Assembly (NCBI RefSeq): GCF_020907275.1 | Contig: NZ_JAJJWI010000003.1 | Coordinates: 284,862-348,861 of the forward strand | Direction: 5' to 3' | DNA: 64,000 bases | Source: Pontibacter silvestris | GTDB taxonomy: Bacteria; Bacteroidota; Bacteroidia; Cytophagales; Hymenobacteraceae | Shown here: piece by piece, positions 54,554 through 63,518 of the stretch | Layout of the letters: the number at the start of each line of letters is the position of its first letter | How positions within the stretch are numbered: the stretch's first letter is position 1 | Translations under genes and position numbers: made by a program | The notes under the pieces: model-generated | The model's database searches: none | The model's input: the letters and a program-made list of their open reading frames with translations, nothing else | Told to the model about the DNA's origin: nothing

Positions 54554-55631
54554 CTATGCCTGCATCAGATAAGCTTTAATATATTCATCCAAATCTCCAT
54601 CCAACACATTTTGCACATCTGAGCGTTCTACACCGGTGCGAATGTCTTTAATGAGTTTATAGGGGTGCAGCACGTAGTTTCGTATCTGAGAACCAAAATC
54701 AATACGTTTTTTAGTACTTTCAATGCGGTCACGTTCCTCGTTCCGCTTCTCTATTTCCATCTGGTAGAGGCGTGATTTCAACATACGAATGGCGTGCTCC
54801 TTGTTCATGAGCTGTGAGCGTTCTATCTGGCACTCAATCACAATACCTGTAGGTTTATGTTTCAAGCGAACAGCCGTTTCTACTTTGTTCACATTTTGCC
54901 CTCCGGCACCACCAGACCGGAAAGTGTCCCATTCAATATCACCCATGTTTATCTCAATATTAATGGTATCATCCACAACTGGATAAGAAAACACAGAGGC
55001 AAAAGATGTATGGCGACGCCCCCCGGAGTCGAAAGGCGAAATACGCACTAAGCGGTGTACACCAATCTCTGACTTTAGGTAACCGTAGGCAAAGTCTCCA
55101 GTAATCTCTAACGTCGCAGACTTTATACCCGCTCCTTCGCCAGGTTGGTAGTTAATCTGCTTCACACCAAACTTATGCGACTCAGCCCACATAATATACA
55201 TCCGCATAAGAATCTCAGCCCAGTCCTGGCTTTCTGTACCACCTGCACCAGGGTTGATTTCCAGTATAGCGCTTAGCTGGTTTTCTTCCCCACTAAGCAT
55301 ACGCTTAAACTCTAAACCTTCTACTTCTTCTGAGGCTTTACTAAACTCCTGCTTAATATCTTCTTCCGATACATCGCCTTCTTTATAAAAGTCGAACAGC
55401 ACTTCAAAATCAGCTACGGCCTTCTCTACCTCTTCATAGTGGTCTGTCCACACTTTTACTGACTTTATATCTTTTAGAAGTTTCTCGGCTGCTTTTGGGT
55501 CATCCCAAAAATCAGGGGCAGTAGTTTGTTTTTCTGTTTCTTCTACTTGTTCCTTTTTGGCATCGTAGTCAAAGATACCTCCTCAAGGCCTCTACTCTGG
55601 CCTTTAACTCTTTTACCTGCTCAGCAGTCAT
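54554..55631 (-). CDS. prfB: Peptide chain release factor 2 with programmed +1 frameshift
   Basis: RF2 ends translation at UGA and UAA. The reading frame starts at the ATG at 55631, gives 20 codons ([20 protein letters not shown]) and reaches an in-frame TGA (55571-55569) in the classic slippery context CTT-TGA-C. An internal Shine-Dalgarno AGGAGG (55583-55578) lies three bases before CTT, exactly as in E. coli. A +1 shift continues [11 protein letters not shown] and on to the end, for 358 residues. Key motifs: [12 protein letters not shown] (SPF stop-codon recognition, about 196) and [12 protein letters not shown] (GGQ catalysis, about 243). A gene model from the ATG at 55453 would miss the N-terminal domain. 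Autoregulation by RF2 level is expected. Confidence 0.95.
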
Positions 55632-55650
55632 CTGTTTTATAATTAATGTT

Positions 55651-55658
55651 CAAATATA
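55651..55658 (-). promoter_or_regulatory. -7 promoter element of prfB
   Basis: On the minus strand TATATTTG fits TAnnTTTG exactly, 20 bases before the prfB start. The -33 position lacks a clear TTTG. Confidence 0.4.
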
Positions 55659-55670
55659 TAAAAAGGAAAA

Positions 55671-55708
55671 ATGCTGAAGTATAAGCACAGTCGCATACAC
55701 TTCAGCAT
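55671..55708 (-). terminator. Terminator between ilvE and prfB
   Basis: Arms 55671-55683 and 55696-55708 pair over 13 bp with one mismatch (a wobble on the RNA). On the minus strand the stem is followed by TTTTTCC. It ends the ilvE operon. Confidence 0.8.
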
Positions 55709-55726
55709 CTTAATTTACTGTAAAGC

Positions 55727-56800
55727 TCAAAGGCTAACTTTGTACACCCAGTTGTGTTTGTCCGGTGCCTGGCCTGTCCTTATTTTATCCAGCTCAATAG
55801 CTACCTGGTTAGACACTTTGCGACCCTCTACAGGAGGCAGTTCATAATCCTGTCCATTGTAGTGAATAAGAGCAATCTGAGAGATGATGGCTGCAGTTCC
55901 TGTACCGAAAGCTTCCTGAAGTTTACCAGCTTTGTGTGCTTCTATCACTTCTTCTACTGCAACTTTACGCTCTTCTACTTTATAACCCAGATCTTTGGCA
56001 ACCTGTAGTACACTGTCGCGTGTTACTCCGTGCAAAATGCTTGTACTTAAGCTTGGCGTAATTAATACATCATCAATTACAAACATCACGTTCATAGTAC
56101 CAGATTCCTCCACGTACTTGTGCTCTTTGGCATCTGTCCAGATAAGCTGATCATAGCCTTTCTCCTGCATCTTGCGGGTTGGCAACAAGGCAGCGGCATA
56201 GTTACCTGCAGCCTTGGCATACCCTGCTCCACCTTCTGCTGAACGCACATAATTAGGTTCTACAGCTACTTTTACAGGCACATCATAATACTTACCCACA
56301 GGCCCTGCTATTATCAGGAAGCGGTAAGTTAAAGATGGTCTTACACCGATAAAATCATCGGTGGCAAACATCAATGGACGAATATAAAGCGAAGAACCTG
56401 CTTTTGACGGCACCCACGCTGCATCAAGGCGAAGCAACTGCTCCAGGCCTTGCATAAACAGTTCTTCCGGTAGTTCTGGCATACACAGGCGCTCTGCTGA
56501 AGAGTTAAGACGCTTCAGGTTAGCCAGCGGTCTGAAAAGCAGAAGATCACCATTGGCATCTTTATACGCTTTCATGCCTTCGAACAAAGCCTGCCCATAA
56601 TGCAATGATGAAGTGGCAGGGCTCAACGACATATTGCCGTAAGGCAGTACCTGTGGGTCTTGCCAAACGCCATCTTTATAATCAACCACAAACATGTGGT
56701 CAGAGAAAGTTTTCCCAAACTGAAGGTTATCGAAATCTACTTCCGAAATGCGCGACTTCTCCACGCGTTGTACAGGTATGGTAAATGTATCTACTGACAT
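55727..56800 (-). CDS. ilvE: Branched-chain amino acid aminotransferase
   Basis: A 357-residue fold type IV PLP enzyme, transferring amino groups between 2-oxoglutarate and valine, leucine or isoleucine. Landmarks: LHYGQALFEGMKAYK (about 65-79), RLCMPELPEELF, SSLYIRPLMFAT (Arg), GGAGYAKAAGNYAAALLPT with the PLP Lys (about 195-213), YVEESGTMNVMFVID (Glu, about 230-244) and VTRDSVLQVAKDLGYKVEER. Length fits the eukaryote-like class of BCAT. It is the last gene of the plsC-ilvE operon, 29 bases after pduO. Confidence 0.95.
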   Translation of the reverse strand: MSVDTFTIPVQRVEKSRISEVDFDNLQFGKTFSDHMFVVDYKDGVWQDPQVLPYGNMSLSPATSSLHYGQALFEGMKAYKDANGDLLLFRPLANLKRLNSSAERLCMPELPEELFMQGLEQLLRLDAAWVPSKAGSSLYIRPLMFATDDFIGVRPSLTYRFLIIAGPVGKYYDVPVKVAVEPNYVRSAEGGAGYAKAAGNYAAALLPTRKMQEKGYDQLIWTDAKEHKYVEESGTMNVMFVIDDVLITPSLSTSILHGVTRDSVLQVAKDLGYKVEERKVAVEEVIEAHKAGKLQEAFGTGTAAIISQIALIHYNGQDYELPPVEGRKVSNQVAIELDKIRTGQAPDKHNWVYKVSL

Positions 56801-56829
56801 AAATCAATATTTATCTCTAGGTTAGGTAA

Positions 56830-57378
56830 TTACATTCTTGGTTTCCAGACAATTTCTTCTGCCTGTAACTCATACGTCATTTTACGGCAAAGAGCGAAAA
56901 GGTAATCAGACAGGCGATTCAGATAAATAACCACCAGATCTTCTACCGGCGACTCTTCCTGCAACCGAATAATCAGACGCTCGGCACGACGACATACACA
57001 CCGGGCCACATGTCCGAAAGAGACCGACTGATGCCCGCCCGGCAGAACAAAGGCACGCAGCGGGGGCACTTCAGCCGTCATAACATCAATTTCCTGCTCC
57101 AGTAGTATTATATCCTTTTCGTGCAGGTCTGGTGTCTTTTTTGTTTCTTTTTCAGGATCAGATGCCAAGGAAGCCCCCATGGTAAACAGCCTGTCTTGTA
57201 TTTCTTTTAATATACCTGATCTGCCTTTGTTAACATCCTGGTCACGCACCAAACCAATATAAGCGTTTAGTTCATCAACAGTACCATACGCTTCTATACG
57301 TAAGTGTGATTTTGCCACACGCGTTCCGCCAATAAGGGAGGTTGTACCTTTATCACCGGTTTTAGTGTAAATTTTCAT
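56830..57378 (-). CDS. pduO: PduO-type cob(I)alamin adenosyltransferase
   Basis: A 182-residue cytoplasmic enzyme that adenosylates cob(I)alamin to coenzyme B12 using ATP. Motifs: KIYTKGDGT-like KIYTKTGDKGTTSLIGGTRV (ATP loop, residues 2-21), EAYGTVDELNAYIGLVRDQ (about 29-47) and RCVCRRAERLIIRL (about 125-138), with a final LFALCRKM. Its stop-proximal neighbour is directly abutting: the ABC ATPase stop codon at 57379 touches this ATG at 57378 (TAA-ATG), so translation is tightly coupled. It supplies B12-dependent enzymes elsewhere in the genome. Confidence 0.95.
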   Translation of the reverse strand: MKIYTKTGDKGTTSLIGGTRVAKSHLRIEAYGTVDELNAYIGLVRDQDVNKGRSGILKEIQDRLFTMGASLASDPEKETKKTPDLHEKDIILLEQEIDVMTAEVPPLRAFVLPGGHQSVSFGHVARCVCRRAERLIIRLQEESPVEDLVVIYLNRLSDYLFALCRKMTYELQAEEIVWKPRM

Positions 57379-58104
57379 TTAGTGCTGCTCTGCCTGAATT
57401 TTAGCAAAAGTGGTTACATCATCATTAATAATATCCGACTCAACAAGCCCGTCACGCAGGCGCACAATGCGATGTGCATACTTGGCAATATCTTCTTCGT
57501 GCGTAACCATTATAATGGTGTTGCCTTTGGCGTGCAGGTTCTCGAAAAGCTCCATTATTTCATAAGAAGTTTTGGTATCGAGGTTACCAGTAGGTTCATC
57601 GGCTAGTATAATACTAGGATCGTTAATCAAAGCACGTGCTATCGCGACACGCTGGCGCTGGCCACCTGAAAGTTCATTGGGTTTATGACCGCTTCTGTGT
57701 CCCAACCCAACGCTTTCTAAGGCTCGCTGTGCTTTTTCTTCGCGTTGGCTTTTGCTATAACCAGCGTAAATCAGAGGCAATGCAACATTTTCCAGAGATG
57801 ACTGACGCGGTAACAGGTTAAATGTCTGAAACACGAAGCCAATTTCCTTATTCCGCACTTCGGCAAGTTCATTGTCTGTCATGTTGCTTACATCATTCCC
57901 GTTCAGGATGTAGTTTCCGCCACTTGGAGTATCGAGGCAGCCGACAATGTTCATCAGCGTAGACTTTCCCGAACCAGATGGCCCCATAAAAGCAACGTAT
58001 TCACCTTTGTTAATACTGATGGATACCGACTTCAATGCATGTATAGTTTCACTACCCATGCGGTATACCCTGGAGATGTCGTGTGTCTCGATGATGGTGC
58101 TCAT
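57379..58104 (-). CDS. MacB/LolD-type ABC transporter ATP-binding protein
   Basis: A 241-residue ATPase of the MacB/LolD/FtsE group. Motifs: [15 protein letters not shown] (Walker A, about 41-55), [18 protein letters not shown] (Q-loop), [15 protein letters not shown] (signature, about 144-158), [12 protein letters not shown] (Walker B and D-loop) and [21 protein letters not shown] (switch His). No permease gene is adjacent, so it must pair with one elsewhere; MacB-like permeases export lipoproteins, peptides or drugs. It lies 12 bases after the TPR-protein gene in the operon. Confidence 0.9.
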   Translation of the reverse strand: MSTIIETHDISRVYRMGSETIHALKSVSISINKGEYVAFMGPSGSGKSTLMNIVGCLDTPSGGNYILNGNDVSNMTDNELAEVRNKEIGFVFQTFNLLPRQSSLENVALPLIYAGYSKSQREEKAQRALESVGLGHRSGHKPNELSGGQRQRVAIARALINDPSIILADEPTGNLDTKTSYEIMELFENLHAKGNTIIMVTHEEDIAKYAHRIVRLRDGLVESDIINDDVTTFAKIQAEQH

Positions 58105-58116
58105 AGGGCTTTTTCT

Positions 58117-61100
58117 TTATTGCCAGTTTTCGGCACGAGCCTCAACCTCCTGGCGCTGGTTCTCGAATTTCTCTATAAATGTACTGTATTCCTCAGCAGG
58201 AAGCAAATCTTCTAAAGTAGCGAATGCATGCTCTGCATAGCTGCCCAAGCCTTGATCAATGCTCTCCAACGCATAAGCTTTCAGTAAGGGAGCAGCATAA
58301 GGGTTATAGGTAATTCCATCTAGCAGAATGTTATAAGCCTTCAAGCTATCCGGGGCTTGCTTTGAAAAGAAATCAGCAGCTGCCATAACAACCTCTTCAT
58401 CATAGATTAAAACTTTGAGTGCCTGTTCATAACGGTTTGCAGCATCTTCTTTTCTGCCTTTGGCATCCGCAATTCTTGCACGAAAGTAGAACTTATATCG
58501 TTTATCCCGATCGTTAAGGTACAAGTTATCCAAGCGGTTTAGCAAAGCATCGTAATTGTCTGTATAGAGCCACAGCTTTAACTGCTGCAGGTTAAGAGCC
58601 GAACGTAATTCCCCTTCAGCCCGCAGGTAGGGGGCTGTTTCTTTGATGGCATCATATGCTGCACGCCAACGTTGCTTAGCTAAGAAATACTCTATACGTG
58701 CTATCAGTGCTCTTCTTTTAAGATCTTTCTCCTGTACAGACTGCACTAAAGAGCTTACTTCTTCCGAGCTAAGGTCTGGCAGGTAAGTCAATAAGTACTG
58801 TACTTTGTCTTTATCGGAAGCCTGCGTAAGTATAGAGGAAATGTCTTGCCTTAGTACCATTGCTAAACTTTGTGCGACAGACATAGCCGACTCAATTTCT
58901 GTAAAGCCTACTTCTTCCAGTGCCGAGACGGCTTCTTTCGGCTGATTTGCCAGTGCAAGTGCATATCCCTGTGACAAGAACGCCTGTGTAAATCCTAAAT
59001 CTTTCGCTTGGGCAAAATAATGCGCGGCGGCTCTGAAATTCTCTTCCTCCAGCATCCATATCCCTAAGACATTGTAGTAGTAGCCACTTTCCGCTGATGA
59101 TGATGAAAGCGCCAGGTTTTCTACCACGCTTCTGGCCTCCTTAGCTCTGCCATCGTAATGATGCACCAATCCTTTCAGGTAAAGTAAATCTTCGTAGAAA
59201 AGCTGGTTCCCTTGCACATTAAGGTAATTGTTAATATACCTGAGATTTGTTGTATCACCATTTCCCAGAGCACTGACAGTCTGGTTATAAAACAAAGTAA
59301 AATCTTCTACAGACTTCAGCGAATCTGGCACAAAAGCTTCTCTGCTTTCAGGCTCCTGCCCAAGCAATTGCCGCAACACAGCTATATTACTACGCAATGA
59401 TTTATACTTCCCTCTGCCACTTTCATCCAAAAGTTCCTGTGCTGGTTCCAGCATAGCTTGCCGCGTATAAAAGGCTAACCTGTTGCTCCGAATAAAGTCT
59501 TTGTCTGAAGTATACTCCTGAGCTAAGTTAAAATAGTAGTTGGTACTATCAATAATACTTGTCTCTGTATACAATAGCGCCAGGTTGTTGTAGAGTTCTG
59601 CACTTTCCGGAAATTTCTCCACTCCCTGCTGTAACACATAGAGTTTCTCAAAGAAATATTTCTTCTCATCGTACAGGTTAGCCAGGCGAATGTAAAGCTT
59701 TGGGTTAGGGCGTTTAAGCAGGCCATCCTGTAGCCTCAGAATTTCATTATTCCGTTGCTCCTGTTCCCGGTACATGCCAGCAAGGCTGTAGTTAGCCTTA
59801 ACATTGTTGGCATCAAAAACATCGCTTTCCATATAAAAGCGCTCTGCTAAAATGGTGTTATCAGAGGCGCTATAAAAGTCTCCTATATAGTTGTAATAAC
59901 CACCTTGAGCATAAAAATAGGTTCTGTACTGCGTACGCATCACCAGTATACCTAATATAATTGTTCCCATCAGGAAGAAGGAGAACAAAGACAGATTCCT
60001 GGGATCATAGACTACTTTGTATACTGCCACACGCTCACCTAACATACGACCAAAGTTAACCATGATGTACACAAAGAACATAAAACCATAGGCCAGATGC
60101 GTATACACAATCAGGTCATGGTAGAGTACAGTTAGGGAGTCATTAGCTGTAGCAAAAGCATATCCTATACTAAGGAATGCGATAGTTCCAAAAACAAGAT
60201 ACAGCACAGCACCTGCAGGCTGAAAAGAGAACAATCTCTTATAATATGCCTCTCGTTGCCGCATTCCCCAAAAGCCTGCCACCGTTGAAAAGAACAGAAT
60301 AACATAGGCGTTTACATAAAACAACTCTTCCTGTATATACCCTACATGCCGCAGATACAACAAAAGCAGATTTGTAAGGTAGAGGCCACTAATCAGTATA
60401 AACTGCCAGAGACTAAAGCGCCTTTCCGGACTTTTGCCTTGGGTATTAATCCAAAGCAGTGCATTAACGTTTTCATAAGAAACCCAAATCATGAAAAGCA
60501 CAGTGACGATCAATGTGCCAAGCGAACTGTAATTAACAAGATGTAAAGCAGTTAGCCTTGCCGGAAGGTTTGCTTCACTAAAGATCAGGCCCCCTAGCAA
60601 GGCAATCAGCAACAGCATAACCAGCACCCGCCATACAAAGCTTACCTGCTGCCAAAACGCCTGGAAGCCATAGCTCACTCCAATTAAAAGCACAATGCTT
60701 ACCAACAATGTCGTTTGGCTGGCATTGCTCCCGAAAACATCTAGCAAATCGAAGTTAAAAGTGGCCAGAAACAGCATTAGTAGCAGTGCAGCACCATAAT
60801 AAGCAAACCGTAGCATGGTACTGATAGCTGCCGTATAGTAAGCCAACGCTACAGCCAGAACAGCCAGGAAAACACAGGCCGCAATTATATTTAGTCTCGG
60901 TAACGCTACATCATATTGCTCAAGCACAAGATAACCGTCTATAGACAGCGTAAACGGTTCCAGCAACCTTGTCACCTCATTTACTGGTACAGGCACTACT
61001 TGCAGATCAGAGATCTTATCCCAGCCAAAGACATAATTATCTCCTGTAAAATAATAATATATGCCCTGTAGCAACGCTACAAGAGCTAGAGTCAATAAAA

Positions 61101-61158
61101 AAATATAGGGATACTTATGACCAGTATCCCAGTTATTCCAGAACTTAATTCTATTCAT
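58117..61158 (-). CDS. Large membrane protein with TPR repeats
   Basis: A 1013-residue protein of unknown function. The N-terminal half (about 20-425) holds around ten to twelve hydrophobic helices, for example YPYIFLLTLALVALLQGIYY and ILGILVMRTQYRTYFYAQGG-type segments. The C-terminal half (about 440-1010) is soluble and made of tetratricopeptide-like repeats, for example YIRLANLYDEKKYFFEKLYVLQQGVEKFPESAELYNNLALLY (about 500-540, given in parts), YYNVLGIWMLEEENFRAAAHYFAQAKDLG and DAKGRKEDAANRYEQALKVL. Such proteins scaffold surface assembly or membrane complexes. It sits in an operon with gatC upstream (15 bases) and the ABC ATPase downstream (12 bases). Topology suggests the TPR domain is at one face; the side is not determined. 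Confidence 0.75.
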   Translation of the reverse strand: MNRIKFWNNWDTGHKYPYIFLLTLALVALLQGIYYYFTGDNYVFGWDKISDLQVVPVPVNEVTRLLEPFTLSIDGYLVLEQYDVALPRLNIIAACVFLAVLAVALAYYTAAISTMLRFAYYGAALLLMLFLATFNFDLLDVFGSNASQTTLLVSIVLLIGVSYGFQAFWQQVSFVWRVLVMLLLIALLGGLIFSEANLPARLTALHLVNYSSLGTLIVTVLFMIWVSYENVNALLWINTQGKSPERRFSLWQFILISGLYLTNLLLLYLRHVGYIQEELFYVNAYVILFFSTVAGFWGMRQREAYYKRLFSFQPAGAVLYLVFGTIAFLSIGYAFATANDSLTVLYHDLIVYTHLAYGFMFFVYIMVNFGRMLGERVAVYKVVYDPRNLSLFSFFLMGTIILGILVMRTQYRTYFYAQGGYYNYIGDFYSASDNTILAERFYMESDVFDANNVKANYSLAGMYREQEQRNNEILRLQDGLLKRPNPKLYIRLANLYDEKKYFFEKLYVLQQGVEKFPESAELYNNLALLYTETSIIDSTNYYFNLAQEYTSDKDFIRSNRLAFYTRQAMLEPAQELLDESGRGKYKSLRSNIAVLRQLLGQEPESREAFVPDSLKSVEDFTLFYNQTVSALGNGDTTNLRYINNYLNVQGNQLFYEDLLYLKGLVHHYDGRAKEARSVVENLALSSSSAESGYYYNVLGIWMLEEENFRAAAHYFAQAKDLGFTQAFLSQGYALALANQPKEAVSALEEVGFTEIESAMSVAQSLAMVLRQDISSILTQASDKDKVQYLLTYLPDLSSEEVSSLVQSVQEKDLKRRALIARIEYFLAKQRWRAAYDAIKETAPYLRAEGELRSALNLQQLKLWLYTDNYDALLNRLDNLYLNDRDKRYKFYFRARIADAKGRKEDAANRYEQALKVLIYDEEVVMAAADFFSKQAPDSLKAYNILLDGITYNPYAAPLLKAYALESIDQGLGSYAEHAFATLEDLLPAEEYSTFIEKFENQRQEVEARAENWQ

Positions 61159-61173
61159 CAGTAAACCAACAGA

Positions 61174-61461
61174 CTATTCCAGTACTTTAGGTACTCTGAA
61201 ATAATCAGAATCTTTTTTAGGCGCATTCAGCAAGCCTTCTTCATGTGTAATTTCATTTCTGGCTACATCCTCACGCATTACATTTACCTCCTCTGTCATG
61301 TGGATAAGAGGCTCTACATTCTCCGTATCAAGCTCACGAAGCTTATCTACCCAATCCAGAATCTTATTCAGATCCTGCAGCATTTCCTGCTCTTTCTCCT
61401 CGTTAAACTCAAGCCTCGCTAAGTGTGCTAAGTTCCTTATAGTTTGAATATCTGTTGACAT
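61174..61461 (-). CDS. gatC: Asp-tRNA(Asn)/Glu-tRNA(Gln) amidotransferase subunit GatC
   Basis: A 95-residue subunit of the GatCAB complex that converts misacylated Glu-tRNA(Gln) or Asp-tRNA(Asn) to the correct amide form. GatC is the small linker wrapping GatA and GatB. The conserved N-terminus is present (IQTIRNLAHLARLEFNEEKE) and the central DLNKILDWVDKLRELDTENVEPL and C-terminal DYFRVPKVLE match the family. GatA and GatB are not in the window. The start codon lies 53 bases inside the plsC gene in another frame, an unusually long same-strand overlap. Confidence 0.93.
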   Translation of the reverse strand: MSTDIQTIRNLAHLARLEFNEEKEQEMLQDLNKILDWVDKLRELDTENVEPLIHMTEEVNVMREDVARNEITHEEGLLNAPKKDSDYFRVPKVLE

Positions 61462-62209
61462 GCGTCTTATTATGTTTTGTTATTTCTGTTTGAATGATAT
61501 TAAATACTTTTTCTTTCAGCGCTGGTAAATCTTCTAGTTTCATTCCCTCTGTTTCAATCGGCTCATGAATAATTATCTTGAGCGGATGCCACCTTACTTT
61601 CAACTTACCATCGAGATCAGGTAGAAATTTGTGGTTATAAGGTATTGTTACCGGCACTACCGGCAACTGCTTTTCAATGGCTATTTTAAAGGGCCCTTCC
61701 TTAAAGCTCATTAGCTCCTCTCCTGCCGTTGGCGGAATTGTTCCCTCCGGAAAAATAACGAGGTTACGCCCCTGCTCTAGTGTCTTAACAGACTTAATGT
61801 AGCTTTTAGCACTACTTACAGCACTTTTACGGTCTACTGAAATATAGAGCTTATCATAAAACTTACCCCACAACGGCACCTTTGCTAATGAGCTTTTGCC
61901 TACAAAGTTAAGAAATCCTGGGATGGTGTGCAGCAATAATGGTATATCAAGATAAGAACTGTGGTTTGGGGTGAATATATACAGCTTTTCAGGATCAAAA
62001 CGCATGCGCCACTCCACTTTAACCGGAGTTAAAAACATACGCAACGCTGCTGTAGACCAAAAGCGATTAACATTATGCAAATATTTGTACCGTTTCTCCT
62101 TCCGTGCAAAGTAAGCCTGTAATGGATACGTAATTACAAAGGGCATCACAAACCAGGTAACGCACCATGTTGTATATATACGTTGTGACAGATATTTTAT
62201 GGCTTTCAT
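61409..62209 (-). CDS. plsC: 1-acyl-sn-glycerol-3-phosphate acyltransferase (PlsC family)
   Basis: A 266-residue membrane-associated acyltransferase that adds the second acyl chain to lysophosphatidate in phospholipid synthesis. The catalytic HX4D motif is NHSSYLD (about 79-85) after FTP, and the substrate motif FPEGTIPP follows (about 153-160). An N-terminal hydrophobic segment (about 12-33, YTTWCVTWFVMPFVITYPLQAYF) anchors it. The 17 C-terminal residues are encoded by the stretch shared with gatC. It appears to open the operon; a nudix gene lies 117 bases upstream on the same strand. Confidence 0.9.
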   Translation of the reverse strand: MKAIKYLSQRIYTTWCVTWFVMPFVITYPLQAYFARKEKRYKYLHNVNRFWSTAALRMFLTPVKVEWRMRFDPEKLYIFTPNHSSYLDIPLLLHTIPGFLNFVGKSSLAKVPLWGKFYDKLYISVDRKSAVSSAKSYIKSVKTLEQGRNLVIFPEGTIPPTAGEELMSFKEGPFKIAIEKQLPVVPVTIPYNHKFLPDLDGKLKVRWHPLKIIIHEPIETEGMKLEDLPALKEKVFNIIQTEITKHNKTHVNRYSNYKELSTLSEA

Positions 62210-62326
62210 GTCCTCGACTGTAAGAAGGTTCTGCTGCTTATCAAGTTAGCTCTATTTTTTATTACAATGATAATTGTTGAATAATTCAATAAATCTGAAA
62301 CAACATTTTCGCACCTTCAACTGCAG

Positions 62327-62890
62327 TTATTTCTGGCTTTGCTCCTGGAGTAGAAAAGCAGCTTTAAGAATACCTGCGACACTAATGGCATCTGTAATTT
62401 TATTAGTCATACACATTTGTACAGCCTCATCAAAAGACACCCGCTTAATGTGCAACTCTTCTGTATCTTCAAATGCAGTATCACCAGCAGTAAGCCCTTG
62501 AGCTAAAAACACAAAGCCTTCCTCATCTGTAACAGAGTTAGAAGTATGCAGCCTTGCAATATTTGTCCATTTAGCTGCAGTAAAACCTGTTTCCTCTTTT
62601 AACTCCCGTTTAGCAGATTCCAATATATCATCTTCAATTAAGCCACCTCCCATTGGTATCTCCCACGAATATTCATTCAGTGCATAACGATACTGCCCAA
62701 TCAGGTAAGTATAGCCCTCATTATCTATAGGAATAATACCAATAGCTTTATTCTTAAAGCTGACAACACCATAAATACCTTCTCCACCTTTCGGGTTAAG
62801 TACCTGGTCTTCCCGTACATTTATCCATGGGTTCTGATAAACAGGTCGGCTGGAAAGGGTTGTCCAGGGGTTGTGGGTTTCATCTATCAT
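62327..62890 (-). CDS. NUDIX hydrolase, ADP-ribose pyrophosphatase-like
   Basis: A 187-residue cytoplasmic hydrolase of nucleoside diphosphates linked to another moiety. The Nudix box is complete: GGLIEDDILESAKRELKEETGF (the G-5X-E-7X-REUXEEXGU pattern, about 83-104). The N-terminal PWTTLSSRPVYQNPWINVREDQ and YSWEIPMGGGLIE fit the ADP-ribose/NDP-sugar pyrophosphatase subgroup. Exact substrate unknown. It sits upstream of plsC on the same strand with a 117-base gap, so co-transcription is possible. Confidence 0.88.
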   Translation of the reverse strand: MIDETHNPWTTLSSRPVYQNPWINVREDQVLNPKGGEGIYGVVSFKNKAIGIIPIDNEGYTYLIGQYRYALNEYSWEIPMGGGLIEDDILESAKRELKEETGFTAAKWTNIARLHTSNSVTDEEGFVFLAQGLTAGDTAFEDTEELHIKRVSFDEAVQMCMTNKITDAISVAGILKAAFLLQEQSQK

Positions 62891-63102
62891 TGTTTTTCTT
62901 CTTTGCTATACAAATTGCTAATATAACAGGTAAATGTAATCAAAGAAACATGAACAGGTAAAGGTTTAATGGAACAGTCGCAACCTAAGCCAACATTAAC
63001 CTGTTATATTTAACTAACATAAATTATGCCCTAACTAATTAACCTTTTTATACTTTGTTACTTAGTATATATTCAGCAATTTTATAAAAGAAGGAAAAAG
63101 AT

Positions 63103-63405
63103 ATGTTTGTACATCATGTATTTTTTTGGCTTAAGAATCCTGATTCATCAGATGAAAGAGCTAAGCTATTAGACGGAATAAAACAGTTAAAAGCTGTTGA
63201 GACAGTTAAAACATTTCATGTAGGAGTCCCTGCAACTACTAACCGACCAGTTATTGAGCGAGGATATAGCTTTTCACTACTGCTTATTTTTGATAACCTT
63301 GAAGATCAGGACACTTATCAGGTGCATCCTATACATAAGAATTTTGTCGAAGAGTGCTCTCCATTATGGTCTAAAGTAGTAATCTATGATGCAGTAGATA
63401 CTTAA
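63103..63405 (+). CDS. Dabb (stress-responsive alpha/beta barrel) domain protein
   Basis: A 100-residue protein of the Dabb family, dimeric ferredoxin-like alpha-beta barrels. It starts MFVHHVFFWLKNPDSSDERAKLLDGI, with the family His-rich beta1 (VHHVFFWL), and has the second-strand FHVGVPATTNRPVIERGYSFSLLLIFDNLEDQDTYQVHPIHKNFVEE (split around the Asn). Family members bind hydrophobic small molecules or are stress induced, but a function for this one cannot be given. A purine-rich AAGGAAAAAG precedes the start. A decayed kptA gene follows about 110 bases downstream. Confidence 0.88.
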   Translation: MFVHHVFFWLKNPDSSDERAKLLDGIKQLKAVETVKTFHVGVPATTNRPVIERGYSFSLLLIFDNLEDQDTYQVHPIHKNFVEECSPLWSKVVIYDAVDT

Positions 63406-63518
63406 GGTTATTTAAAACACTTCTGAAACAATAGAGCAATAGGCTTACTGTGCTAGCTGTAGGCCTATATTTTAAACTTACTTTTTGCTGTACTGATGTT
63501 GCTGAGAGCGACAAGAAA

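Noticed and set aside
55453..55631. Possible separate small ORF before prfB
   Set aside because: The short 20-codon frame is the zero-frame start of prfB joined by programmed frameshifting, not a separate gene.
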